DNA from: Carya illinoinensis
Lineage: Eukaryota > Streptophyta > Magnoliopsida > Fagales > Juglandaceae
Direction of reading: 5' to 3'
NCBI RefSeq assembly: GCF_018687715.1
Contig: NC_056766.1
Span: forward strand, 16,494,001 to 16,558,000
Length of the DNA: 64,000 nucleotides
Shown here: positions 46,326 through 58,073 of the stretch, piece by piece
Numbering within the stretch: the first letter of the stretch is position 1
Layout of the letters: each line of letters starts with the position of its first letter
The notes under the pieces: model-generated
The model's input: only the letters and a program-made list of their open reading frames with translations
Databases searched by the model: none
Told to the model about the DNA's origin: nothing
Made by a program: the position numbers and the translations under genes

Positions 46326-46824
46326 TCCAGCGACCGACATCTTGGCCCCATGTCAAAGCAACATCTTGGAAGCCCAGCCCAACCATTTGAAAGCAAAGAA
46401 AATTTGTGTTCTCCACTTAGATCTGTCATCGTTAACAACTCTATATCTCCCTCGCTATCTGTTGCAATGTGGGGGCAGGGGTGTTTGTCCCTTGTCCTTT
46501 GAAATGCCGTAGGCCACCACTTGAGTAGCATATTAGCCATGAACAACTCAAATCTATCACTGAAAACCATCACAATCGGATCATCACACCCGTATCCATC
46601 TTGGTCTGTAGTGTTTCTCATGCATTCAAAGCTCCACCACCACCCCTTATATCTACTCTCCCTCCTTCTCCCTCCTTACACTAATCATGCCAATCTAACC
46701 TAGATCTTTTCCCTCACCGTATCACAACTAATAGGTCTGCCACTATGCACTGCGACCATGCCCAAAATCAAGCCAGCCCATTAGAAATTACCCAAGCACC
46801 TCCATAGAGCAGACCAACCAGTAA

Positions 46825-46915
<91 letters not shown>

Positions 46916-48650
46916 ATCATTAAGCCTCTCTCTTAGTTTTTCTATTTTTCCTTCTCGGCAAGAACTGACTCTTTATGTACTCCATCACAATCAAAGGCCA
47001 ACTCTATTTGTACTGCTGTTGATTCAACCACCTATATCTGCTACATTCATTCCCTCTCGACAAGTCTCTATTGTTAGTTTGTCATCCTCTGCTTTGTTTC
47101 TCTTTGTTTTTACAACAACGAAAACTCACTTTCTCAATATACTACACTATGTGGCAGCAACTCTTCTACCGCCTCCGCAATCTGGCATGCTCAAATACCC
47201 CATTAAAGGTCATTCAACCACCACCACAACATCTCATGGTGCAACATGTACACTGTTTTTCTCTCAATTTGCGTGGAATACCCATGATCAATGCACCTTC
47301 ATCATCCAAAATTTCATATATCCCCTATAAGTGGTTCTCAAACTAAAATTAAAATACTTGTAGTTGAAATTGTTGAATATGTGATTTGTGTAGTCTGGTT
47401 GTGAAAGATGATCGAATAAACGATGAGAAGTGTTGGGATTGGACTATAGTAATGGTTGTGGATTTGGATTGTGGCCAGGGGCCTTGTGCAGTGTTGGGAA
47501 TAAATGGAAGTGGTTGTGAATATGTGGAGGAGGGCCCTATGAAGTGTTGGGAATGAGCTTTTAAGCTGTAATGATTTTGTTGTTTGACTTGTCGTGATAT
47601 TGTTTATTTTATTTAAGTTCATAATTAATGTTGCTATTATGTCATTCATCTATTAACTAACTGTTTCATTTTTCTTTACATTATATTTGTTATCTATGAC
47701 TCCTACGATATTGCCCTGACTTTTAGATATATTGGAATTGGAATAAATTGTTGGTTGTGTTAAATAATTTTGTGGGTGTGTGCATATCACAACCCCAAGC
47801 TGAGATGGGGCATTGTCTTGGTGGAACTCCTTTGGTCACTTAGGAATGTATAAAACTGGTTGATGTCTCCTGGGATGTTGTCAGATGACAAAGGTCTCAA
47901 GAGAGATGGTAATGATATCCAATTGACACTTTTGCTTCTCTGCTGGTGGAGGCTAGAGGTAGACATCGCTCCCTACGAAGCTAGGCATAGTCACATACGT
48001 GCCAAGCATAGAGCTAGGCATTGCTCCCTACGAAGCCGCACGCACAATCGTTCCCCGTGGTGTGACAAAGGGAGCCAAACCCTGCGGATGGTCTATAGGG
48101 TAGATCATGATACGTACCTTAATCAAATGGATACTTTCTAATGAAAATGGGATTTTGGGTGTTGTGTCTTTTATGAGAACTTGGTATACTCATGTTTGGA
48201 TAATTGCAAATGTTTCAATTCTCTGAAATTTCCCATTATGCATGATTTCATAGTTTTTCCACCTACTTGTATTTTGAGTGCTATTTTTTGTTTCACTTAT
48301 TGAGGTTTTGGAAATCTCATTGTGGTGTCCCCACATGCAGCTTTGTAGAGAGGAACCGTAGACTTTGATGCAGAGGATTATTGCGAGCAATGAGATCTGG
48401 AGAGTGAAGATCAGAGGCCTTTTGCAATAAGAGTTATTAATATCTGGACTTTTAATTTTGCTAAACAACTATTGTATTCTTTCATAGGAGTTTGGAAAAC
48501 TTGTGGCTTATGGGTACTTGATTTGGTTATGTAGTTTTAATCTCTAGTATTATTTGAATTACTAGCTTACCTATCATTTTTTCACTATGAATTGTTTGAG
48601 CACTATTACATTGCATGTATGCACATGCTTACTTTCATAATGCGCTAGGG
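46326..48650. other. Repeat-derived spacer without a supported gene
   Basis: Mostly unrecognised sequence between a solo LTR and minus-strand gypsy material. It contains a long CT microsatellite (46828-46913), an LTR-like fragment near 47665-47760, and a short internal repeat around CATCGCTCCCTACGAAG and CATTGCTCCCTACGAAG (about 47962 and 48019). Open frames present are short, overlapping on both strands and without recognisable domains. Confidence 0.5.
46828..46913 (+). repeat. (TC)43 microsatellite
   Basis: An uninterrupted TC dinucleotide run of about 86 bp follows AAAGA and ends at CCATCATT. Length is likely polymorphic. Confidence 0.95.
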
Positions 48651-50136
48651 GTGTGTAACCCAAATGGCCAACATCCCAACGTCACGAATTTCTCCAAATC
48701 ATAAATAGGGGTCAAGGGAGCCACACTTACTACATACAACTAAGTGCCCCATCGGTGTTGATATTGACTAACTGTTGCCCAAACATTTAGCTTATATGTC
48801 ACAGAATTTACCATAATACATTGAAATGAAAGCATGGGTAGCACCAAAGCCATATAAAACTTGAAACTTTCTTGGAGAAATGAGGAAAAGTGCCTTTGAC
48901 CCTATCGTTGTTGTCCTGAGCATCTCAAGGGGTTTGAGTAAAAACTTAGGTTGGCACTATATTGTGCTTATTATTATCTTGTGTCACTAGATTGGACCTT
49001 TTAAACAGGTTGGGGTTCCTATTGATATCTTGCTAACATGGACAATCTTTGATGAGTTAACCTAGCTTACCAAAATGAAAACACAATTCAACTTCCCTTC
49101 TACATTCCCTAAAGCATACTCACCTACATGAATTGCAGAGGTAATTCTGTTAACTGCCTTGCACTTGCCTTTAGCTTGAGCTATTTCCTTCATTCCTCTT
49201 CTTCCATGGTACCCGATCCTCACCAAAGTAAGGCCCTTTCTTTAATCTTGAAGTTTTGCAATCCTTCTAAGGATTAAATTAATATGGTTGTGTTGTGAAC
49301 CCTTGACTCACTCAAAAATGAGTAGCACTAAAGCTATCCCAAGTGCAGGAGGATGTCGTGTAATAATTAAGAATAAATTCCTAGATTGTCTCCTCAAGGA
49401 AAGTTACTTAAAAATCAAACTCGTTGAAAAGGGTGAAAAACTTCACAAAGAGAAAATAAAATGATGGTATGTGCAATGGATGGAAAAGGGTACTAGTCAT
49501 GGACTAGATTCATGTTTTTAGATTTTGATTGTCGGATTGGAATGTAAAGGACTAATAGATCAAACTCAGAAATTAATAAAACTAAATTAAGAATTAAACT
49601 AAATTAGGAAGTAATTGACAAAACCTGCACTGAAAATTGAAAAGCCCCAAAATCAATGTTCTAGGGTTCATCATTGTATTCAAATCACAAATTCTCAAAT
49701 TAAACCACCGTAATTGTAATCACTATTAAAATGAAAGATTAACGAAACGATAAAAATAAATAACATGAATTAAATGAATAACAAATAAATTACTCGAACG
49801 TCTAAATTAAAATTCTCTAAAATAATTCAGAAACTTAAAACTGAAATGAAATAGCAAGTAGGGAATTGAAAAGATCAAGCCAATTGAATGGAGATGAAGA
49901 TTCGAAGTGGTGGAGGAGGCTGAGCTACAGTGGAAATTGGACCCCTCAAGGAGTTGCTGCAGTGTGAGTGAATGATCCAGTGAAAATTGTGTAGCTGCAT
50001 GAATGATCGATTGTATGAATCCTCCTCTCCGAATCTGAATGAAAATCAAAGGAAAAATAAATTCTAAGTGTTTCTCTAATCAAAACAGAGTTTTCCAGGC
50101 CAAGGAGTCGGCCATAAGATGTAAAAAATCATTTAT

Positions 50137-50144
50137 ATACTCTG
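50137..50144 (-). promoter_or_regulatory. Candidate TATA box of a minus-strand LTR promoter
   Basis: On the minus strand the context is CAGAGTATATAAATGA, placed between the minisatellite and a leader-like region. Confidence 0.35.
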
Positions 50145-50179
50145 ACGGCAGAATAAACACTAATCTGTAAAATACGATA

Positions 50180-50425
50180 TTTGCTCAAGCGGAGTGTCGA
50201 GCGACAATCGAGCATTCGACTCTGCCTAAATTCGCTCGAGCGGAGGGTCGATCGAACATCGAGTGTTTCACTCTGCCTGAATTCGCTTGAGCGGCCAAAT
50301 GCCTCCGCTCGAGCGATCTCCTTTCCCGCACACCCGCTCGAGCTCACTGTCGAGCGGCAGTCAAGCATTTGAATCTGCCTGAATTCACTCGAGCGGCGGC
50401 TTTTTCCGCCGCTCGAACGATATGT
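50180..50425. repeat. Diverged minisatellite built on the palindrome CGCTCGAGCG
   Basis: CGCTCGAGCGG or close variants recur at about 50232, 50285, 50307, 50334, 50386 and 50411. They are interspersed with TCTGCCTGAATTCGCTCGAG and GTCGAGCG(A/G)CAGTC-like segments. Units of about 50-60 bp are diverged. GC content is well above the surroundings. Confidence 0.8.
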
Positions 50426-50529
50426 ACCATAATCCATAGTAATCAACAGTTGATAAAATTAAAACAGAAATTCATGCTTTTAATCAATTAAAATTACAAC
50501 TTTGATTTATTCATTTTTCCATATAAAAC

Positions 50530-51225
50530 CAATGATAAAGTAATGAAAGAATTAATATATATTGGTTCCAAAAACATTAAAAATGCAATAATTCAACTCA
50601 ATCAACCCTCTCTAAGAAATTTTGGGTTTGAAAGCCCACCACTCGTTCGTATATCATGTGATTCATGCCCTTCTCAAACTTTAGGGCCTTCTTTTCTTCG
50701 TCTGGGATCAAGTACCAAGAAAAGTGCGGCAACTCAACAAACCCAGCAAGTCATGTTTCCTTGAAACAAGTTGGAAAATTCCTTAGCTCTTGCATCTTTT
50801 AATAGATTTTGGAAAGCAATAATCAATGAAGATATGCTTAAAGTGGGGCTAGCTAATAGAGACTTCTCCACGATCAACTTCCCTTATAGTCTCTCTACAA
50901 TCCACCAACATTTAGCTTCAACATTCAGCTTAAAGGTAGAGTACAATAGTTTTGCTCATCAATGCACTTAAAGATCCGAAGTGTCTCCTCCATATCTTGG
51001 ATCTAGTCCTCAACCATAGTTGAGTCACCTCTTGCATCAAAGGAGGAAGGATGCATCGAGTTGATTTGCTTGATTGTGCAACCCTTCATAATATTATTGC
51101 GGTTGCGACTTTTCGGGTTTTGTGCAATTTCCTCCATAATTTTCTATGCCACAACTTGGATTACCTCAGAAGCATTGGAATTGGCCTCCTCGACATTACT
51201 AAATCTACTCAGCATGGGTCCCTAA
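50530..51225 (-). pseudogene. Ty3/gypsy gag fragment, decayed
   Basis: On the minus strand a gag-like reading starts near 51225 (MLSRFSNVEEA) and runs leftward. Recognisable parts are HPSSFDARGDSTMVED, then IQDMEETLRIFKCIDEQ, EAKCWW, DARAKEFSNLFQGNMT and, in another frame, FEKGMNHMIYERVV. These match the capsid region of plant Ty3/gypsy gag in order. The frame contains stops, including one in place of the Trp usually found before IQDME, and at least two frameshifts. It ends near 50530 before any zinc knuckle. The primer site about 180 bp upstream on the same strand confirms orientation. Gag would package element RNA; this copy cannot. Confidence 0.8.
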
Positions 51226-51405
51226 TTCTAGAAAACAGTAATGGGGTAGCATTCATAAAACTTAGATTTTGTTCATTGTTGCAGCACAATACTCTTGTAA
51301 GTAAGGATATCAATGTAAACACCCATTTAAGCAACATCTATTACACCTCATACCCATTTAAGCAATATATCATATTAACCTACTATTTGCAAAATCTAAA
51401 TCCTA

Positions 51406-51419
51406 GGGCTCTGATACCA
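51406..51419 (-). other. Primer binding site for tRNA-Met (minus-strand element)
   Basis: On the minus strand the sequence is TGGTATCAGAGCCC, the canonical initiator tRNA-Met primer site. It lies directly between the LTR end (51422 upward) and the gag leader, fixing the 5' end of this element. Confidence 0.9.
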
Positions 51420-51421
51420 AC

Positions 51422-52111
51422 TATTACACCTCATACCCTAAGGTTTAGGGAGTAAGTGCGTGTCACTTAAAATCAAATCCCAACACAATATGTATAGAGT
51501 CCAAAAATGTAGGGAAAACTTCAATAACATGTAAAATTCATTTATTTCAAAAATTACATTCCTCCTTTTCAACATGATTTAATCCTCACTATATAAAATA
51601 AGGAACCCTGCAAAATCACAACAAATACATCATTGTCTCAAAACCTCAAGATGAGGAAAAACAATTCCTTAAATAAAATCCTCTAATAAATCTATTATTC
51701 CATTCTCTCAAACAACCTATGCTTATTAGGCATTTTGTCCACCACACCCAACTAATTCCGTTAGTGCTTCTTATTCCTAGTCTTCAGTTGGAACCTCAAA
51801 GTCATATGAAAAATATGAAGATAAATGGGTGAGCTGTTAACAACTCAGTAAGCAACAAATGATATTAGTGTGTAAACATGAACAAGTTACAAAATACAGA
51901 ACAAAATAGTCTAAAAATTATTAGTAGTATTTCATATGCACTTCAATACAATAATAATATAGGCAAAAGACCTTACTCGCATGCGTACTAGAACAATATC
52001 AAAAACAAAACAAATGCCATGTTTACTTGCATGGCAAGGTTAATGCATTTTTGGGATTATCCAAGCAGAACAAAGACCACTTTGTCTCCAAAGTGAGTGA
52101 ACAAAGACCAC
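51422..52111 (-). mobile_element. 5' LTR (minus orientation) of the gag-bearing gypsy element, truncated
   Basis: Its inner end (minus strand GGTATGAGGTGTAATA) abuts the primer site. It extends rightward about 690 bp until the copia LTR begins near 52112; no TG start was found, so it is truncated there. The terminal motif TATTACACCTCATACCC also occurs once more inside the leader at about 51331. Confidence 0.7.
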
Positions 52112-53020
52112 TAGGAGTAGGTGACTAAGTTGATAAGTTTGGATAGAACTAGGTGACTAAAATGTGACTAAAATGATATAGTTTATCCTATCATTAAGTT
52201 TGTAATTTTGAATGAATGTAAATTATTTATTAACTTTATCTATAACAATATTAAGTTTATCTAGAAGGTATTAGAGGTTGTTTAGATAAGTCATAAGTGT
52301 GACAATCAAGTCCCAAGGAATTTGCACTTATCCAAGGAGTTGGTTTAACTTAAATATGTTTATGCGGAGAGAATTTATCGTGGGTGTCAGCATTTCGTCA
52401 AGAGATGTCTTCGCGACAAACTCGCCCCTTTAGCAGAGTCCTATTGAAACTAAAATTACATTCAGATCATTTATTTAAGGGATCCTACTAGTTAGGATTT
52501 GTAACATTTCAGAGCTAAATATTTTCTAGAGCATTTTCTAGTGCATATTTTGGTAAGAAAATTCCTTGAAGAATTTTCATATATTTTTTTTATCTCTCTG
52601 ATTGTGACCGTTCTTCATGTTAGAAAAGTGATTGATTGAGTTTCAACCCTTGGAATTCCAGGAGAAAAGCCAATATTTTAAGATCGTTAGAGGTTCTGGC
52701 TACTATTGCAGTAGAAATCGTTTGTCTGGTTAAGTAAGAGAGTCAATTGACAAAAGTTTTGTAATTGAGAACTTACTTGTAATTTGATTTTCAAATAATA
52801 AAATTGACTTTTATGGGTTTGGCTGCTCTATAGGGTTTTACCTTTAATGAGTTCTTTAAAGGGTTTCCCTTCGTCACTAATTGTTGTGTCATGCAATTTA
52901 TTTATTTACTTTATATGCATTTGATTGATTAAATAATTGCATGCTTGACAACTAACCAATTTGTTCAAGTGAAATGGTTAATATTTTCATACATATACAA
53001 GGGCACATTAGGACTTTTAA

Positions 53021-53033
53021 TTGACATCAGAGC
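53021..53033 (+). other. Degraded copia primer binding site
   Basis: TTGACATCAGAGC directly follows LTR1; it differs from the tRNA-Met complement at two positions, consistent with decay. Confidence 0.7.
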
Positions 53034-53094
53034 ATGGTTCACTTATCCAAGTGTGATTCGTGCTTTCGTAGATCATATTGTCATCGTTATATGT

Positions 53095-53960
53095 TCTACC
53101 ACATTTCGATGGAGAAAATTATGATTATTGGAAAGTTCATATGAGGGCTTTCCTCAAGTCGTTAGATGAACTTGTGTAGTATGTAATTGAACAAGGATGG
53201 ACTAAGCCCGAGATATCTCTTGATGCTTTGACTAGAGATAAGATCACCAATTGCAATTGGAATAGCAAATGACTTAACGCTATATTCATAGTTGTATCTC
53301 CTGATGAATTAAAAAGAATTTCAATGTGTGAGATTGCCAAAGAAGCTTGGAAAATTTTGGAGGTTACACATGAAAGCACAAGAATTGTAAAAAACTCGAA
53401 ATTGTAGATGCTAACCTCTAAATTTGAGAAAATTAAAATGTAGGAAGATGAGAGCTTTAATGATTTTTATGCTAAACTTAATGATATTGTAAATTCTAGG
53501 TTTAATCTCAATGAGAAGGTGAAGGATTCAAGGATTGTGGGAAAGATTTAAAGGTACTTGCTTGAAAGATTTCGCTCAAAAGTTACAACCATTGAGAAAA
53601 GCAAGGATTTTAATACTATTAAGGTGGAAGAAGTAGTCGGTTCCTTATAAACTTATGAGTCATCACTTCCCCAAACAAGAAAAGGTAAGTCCATTACTTT
53701 AAAAACTGTAAAAGGGGATCAAAATGATTTTTTTTTTTTTATGAAGAAAATCTTAACAATGGAAATTCAGAAAAATTTTGTTTAACATGTAAGCTACTGG
53801 AAAGTAAAAACGAGGGAATGAATTACCTACAAAGAAAATGATTTTAAAAAATGGAATAAAGATAAGTCTGAGAAAAAAGACAAAGAAAAGTGTCATGAAT
53901 GTTCAAGTTATGGTCACATAAGAATTAAATGCCCAAACTTTAATAAAAAACAAACACCCT
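53095..53960 (+). pseudogene. Copia gag remnant with zinc knuckle
   Basis: The reading begins FDGENYDYWKVHMRAFLKSLDE, cut here by the reporting limit to FDGENYDYWKVHMRAFL, the start of the copia gag (UBN2-type) domain. It continues through EIAKEAWKILEVTHEST, DESFNDFYAKLNDIVN and VTTIEKSKDFNTIKVEEV. It ends with a CCHC zinc knuckle, Cys-His-Glu-Cys-x4-His-x4-Cys at 53891-53932. Several in-frame stops interrupt it (for example after SLDELV, and before EDESFND), and a short T run near 53730 may shift the frame. After about 53960 no copia protein can be followed. Gag forms the element's particle; this copy is non-functional. Confidence 0.85.
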
Positions 53961-54841
53961 ACACGGATCTATCCCTTAAGTCATTATAGAAAAAATCGTT
54001 GCTCTAATCATTGTGGAAAAATATGAGCAATAAAAATGGACATATCAAAGGCTTGTGAGAATTATTGTTTGGAGGAGATACTCATGTATCTAGACTCTAG
54101 TATAAAGTTTGACTTTTGAGGTGAGTGACAATCTCTTGGGGGTATCTATAAGTAGGAAATATTCGTAAATAATATTATCAAAAATATATTTGAGAGAAAG
54201 GGAGATAAAGAGTTATTATTCTATAAAAGTTTGCTCACTCACACACTCACATGAACTTGGATATTGATGAACTTATGAGGAGTGAACATCCATTGTGATT
54301 GTTGCAAATAAGAGAGTGTGTTTTTATTTTATTGTGCTTGTGAGTGACACTATGTGTGAACTAAGATGTATCTAGGCATGTTATTTTCTTCATCATTTTA
54401 TTTATAAGAAAAAGATTAATTCTTGTTTATTTTTTATTTTTTATTATTTATTGTTTTATTTTATATAAAATAAATATAAGTGGTGAAAATATAAAATATA
54501 TTTGTATCGTTTATTTTTTCGGCCAGTGGTGACTATTTTTGGGTAAATAAGTCTCGGTAAAATTGGTTTTGCCTAAGTCCCAGTAGGACTCTAGGGTATA
54601 ACCCATGTGAGTCCTAGTGGGACTCTCTGGCGTATGCCCTTAGTTACTTCAAACACGCCTAGCCCCCGAGTTTATTTCTCTAAGTCCCCACGATACATGG
54701 CTCACGACATTCACATTGCAAGAGCCCTAGTCACAAGTACACTAATTAGTCTTATCTCTTTCGATTTTTTTGTGATAAAGCACTAGTTCCGAGTATCTTG
54801 ATTACCGAATCCATCACGGTAAGACTTTAATTTTATTCGAA

Positions 54842-54879
<38 letters not shown>

Positions 54880-55409
54880 TAGAGTTCAGCACATACATAT
54901 GTGGAGATTGGGATTTTGGTTGTTGTTCTCTGATGTTAGGGTTAGAATACCTTGAATACTTGAATATTTGTTCAAATGGGTCTGTATTATTCATGTATTG
55001 AGGATGATTTTTGGTGAGTTATGTGATTATATATTTCAGTTTTAACTAAGTGCCCACCCAAGTGTTTGTGTTTATTCCTCAACCAAGTCACACTACTTAT
55101 TTATGCATATTTGTTATGGTTATCTTACCCATATATCTAGAATATATGTGTGATTGGTCCATGTGGAAAGTTGATCCAAGTCTAAGTGGTTAACAATGTC
55201 ATGTTCTTCATTTTCTGTAGACTCATTCAATTCTGATCTTGGTTACTTTTACTCTAATCTTATTGACTTGATTATCCAGATGAGATTCCAGAAAGAGCAA
55301 AGAGGAAGAAATATACTGCTACAATCACTGACCTTTCACATTTGAGATTCACATATGATAGCTATCATTGGAAATATAGTGATTCTTGTTAGATTAGTGA
55401 CAAAAGAGA

Positions 55410-55428
55410 GGGGGGGGGGGGGGGGGGG
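55410..55428 (+). repeat. Run of 19 G
   Basis: An uninterrupted G homopolymer lies in the copia 3' region between AAAGAGA and TGGAGAG. It is prone to sequencing and assembly error and able to form a quadruplex. Confidence 0.9.
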
Positions 55429-55510
55429 TGGAGAGAAGAGCTTCGACTATTTTTGTTATTGTGAAATTTAGGGGGAGTTGAAATAAGTGTGTTACTAAGG
55501 GGGAGTTGAT

Positions 55511-55541
55511 TATTAGTATTATTATTATTATTATTATTTAA
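55511..55541 (+). repeat. (ATT)n microsatellite
   Basis: About ten ATT units, with one interruption (AGT) near the start, in the copia 3' region. Confidence 0.85.
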
Positions 55542-55895
55542 GATAGTTTAATATTGAGGGGGAGATCTAACTTTAATATTGATGGGGAAAACTAAATTCT
55601 GGTAACGTAACTTTTACTTGATGGTTAATTTCATTTAAATTTACTTTTGCTAGACATAATTTTTTATGTTGGACTAGACAGAAAATGTATAGACTTTGAA
55701 TTAGATTTTAAATCTTGTGAATTTTGATAGTGCTAATCTTAGTCAAGGTTCTCTGTCAATATTTTTTACTGTTGATTATTCTCTTGGAATTTTTACTCGG
55801 TTTCTTGGTCTACTAGTTTTGTTAGTTTTGTTTTGACAGGTCTATATTACATTCTTGAAAATCGATTTTGTCGCCAATCTACTAAAGGGGGAGAT

Positions 55896-56853
55896 TGTAG
55901 ATGCAAGAGTTAGGCTAGGCCTAGGTGATTAAGTTGATAAATTTGGGTAGGACTAGGTGACTAAAACAATATCCTATCATTAAGTTTGTAATTTTGGATG
56001 AATATAAATTATTTATTGACTTTATCTATAATAATATTAAGTTTATTTAGCAGGTATTAGATGTTGTTTAGATAAGTGATAAGTGTGAAAATTGAGTCCC
56101 AATGAATCTTCACTTATCCAGAGAAGATGTTGAACTAAAATCTATTTCTGTAGAGAGAATTTATTCTGGGTGTTGGCATTTTGTCAGGATACATATTCGC
56201 GACAGACTCGGCCCATCAGTAGAGTACTCCTATTGAAACTAAAACTACTTTTCAATTATTTATTTAAGGGATTCTACTGGTTAGTATTTGTCGAGATTCA
56301 AAAATATAGATATTTTCTAGAGTACTTTCTATTGCATATTTTGGTGAGAAAATTCCTTGGAGAATTTTTATATTTTTATCTCTCTTTGAATATGATCATG
56401 CTTGATGTTAAAAAATTGATTGGTCGATTTTCAGTCCCTAGAGTTCTAAGAGAAAGGCCAATATTTGAAGATCATCCAAGGTTTTGGCTACTATTACGAT
56501 AGAGGCAAATAGGTCGTTTGTCTGGTCAAGTAAAAGAGTAAATTGATAAAGGTTTTGTAATTGAGAACTTGCTTATAATTTGATTTTTAAATAATAAAAT
56601 TAACTTTTTTGGGTTTAGCTACCCTGGAGCTGTATAGTTTTATTTTTAAAGAGTGCCTTAAAAAGTTTCCCTTCGTCATCAATCATTGTGTTACGCAATT
56701 TATTTATTTACTTTATATGCAATTGATTAATTATATAATTGCATGCTTGACAGCTAACTAATTTGTTAAAGTGAATTGGTGAATATTTTTATTTGTTCAA
56801 GTGAATTGGTGAATATTTCTGTGCATATATACATCGGTAGATTTGAAATTTCA
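55896..56853 (+). repeat. 3' LTR of the copia element
   Basis: Starts TGTAGATGCAAGAG after the purine tract. Aligns with 52112-53020 (for example CCTATCATTAAGTTTGTAAT at 52187 and 55971). It has its own internal duplication of GTGAATTGGTGAATATTT near 56772-56816, absent from LTR1. Confidence 0.85.
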
Positions 56854-58064
56854 ATTAATACTAGTGACTAAATCTTTATTGGAATTGACTCGAATTATAA
56901 GTTTCATTAATTTAGAAATTATATAACGTACGGTCTCTGATCATGTCATGATGCAATGCAAATCTGTAGTCCATATCCACGATCAGTCACAAATCACGAC
57001 ATAAAGCAGACTTTTCTACGAGGTCCCTTCACCTCTTCTTTCAATTCATCTTAATTTAATTCAGAACTCCATGAATGACTACTAAATAATTGATCATGCT
57101 GAATGATCACATGCATTTGATCGTCGGACGGGCGTAGTTATCCTTAAGCTAGCTGCAACCTCTTATAGTACCTAATGAAAATTATGTACCGATTGTTCAG
57201 AGGTTATTTTATAGGCTGCAACCTCCAATATTTACTATTAACAAAAATTATATATCTACAATAAAAATGACTTTTTATATCACTTAAAATTGTTGCAAAA
57301 AACACAAATAGCGTCGCCTAAAATTGTCACCCAAAAAGTCTCGACGAAATTTGTTGCTGCTAATGGAGGATAGCAGCGGTGCAAAAAGGCATTCCAAATG
57401 GTAAGAGAAGTCATTTTTGTGTCGAACAACATCACCGCAAATAGTGTCAATTGTCATTGCAAAAAAGCACTAACCATGTTTAATTATTGTAGGTAGAAAT
57501 TTTTTTGATGATTTTTTCTTGTCGGAAGAAGGTCATTTATAACACGATTTTTAGCCACAAATAATTTTATGCAACAATTTTATCACCACAAATGTTATCA
57601 AATAAAAAAAGAAAACAATATTGAAAAAAGATACGTACATAAAAACAGTATCCATAGCCAACAGTTTAAAAATGATACAAATATTTTCTTTTTGCGTCAA
57701 TTTTCAAATAGACGGAAATATTTTGGACGCAAAAATTCATTTTTCTTATTATATATAGTTGTCATACTTATGCCCTACACGTGATTTTTTATCTTTTTAT
57801 TTTTATCCTTTAATAAGTATGTGCCGTGGTAATTATAATCATGAGTATGAGAACTCAATTAGTTTAGTAAGAATAAAATAGATAAAAAAAAAAAAAATAA
57901 AATAAATATAATCTATTGTGTATGAAAGATGAATAACAAATCCCTCTTATTAATACTCCATGTTCTCCGGACTAATTTTAATTTGGTGTAATCGATGACT
58001 GCATGATCTTTACGGTCAACCCAATTTGAATCCAAAGCCATAAGGCCGTACAAAATAAATTAAT
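56854..58064. other. Intergenic sequence
   Basis: AT-rich. The block 57280-57620 has repeated TTGTTGCAAAAAA-, CACCGCAAAT- and GCAACAATTTTATCACC-like motifs. It may be a decayed DNA-transposon end, but no terminal repeats were found. No gene is supported; the open frame at 57569-57784 is low-complexity. Confidence 0.45.
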
Positions 58065-58073
58065 ATTACCGAT

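Larger units (their letters stand above)
48651..50529 (-). mobile_element. Retroelement leader/LTR-type sequence, minus orientation
   Basis: Non-coding. On the minus strand it has a CGCTCGAGCG-rich minisatellite (50180-50425), then a TATA-like box (50137-50144), then a transcribed-leader-like C/T-rich stretch (49900-50050) and AT-rich sequence. This layout is that of an LTR promoter with leader. It adjoins the minus-strand gag remnant, but the join at about 50530 is abrupt, so it may belong to a different element. Termini were not found. Confidence 0.4.
53961..55883. other. Copia interior of unclear origin
   Basis: No coding similarity. It contains AT-rich sequence (54400-54520) and a C/T-containing block (54530-54720) with two copies of AGTCC(C/T)AGT(A/G)GGACTCT around 54576 and 54617. 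A CT run lies at 54846-54873. The GGGGGAG-rich end region is after 55400. The middle could be an insertion of another element, but no termini were found. Confidence 0.4.
52112..56853 (+). mobile_element. Ty1/copia element with two LTRs, internal region reduced to gag
   Basis: LTR1 (52112-53020, first ~20-30 bp missing) and LTR2 (55896-56853) align over their length with many substitutions, so the insertion is old. A degraded primer site follows LTR1 (TTGACATCAGAGC at 53021-53033, against the canonical TTGGTATCAGAGC). A purine tract AAAGGGGGAGA precedes LTR2. Only a gag remnant is recognisable; protease, integrase and reverse transcriptase are missing. The 3' interior has several GGGGGAG motifs, as in some large plant copia lineages. 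The right flank after 56853 would be ATTAA; a matching left copy is not present because the left end is truncated. Confidence 0.85.
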
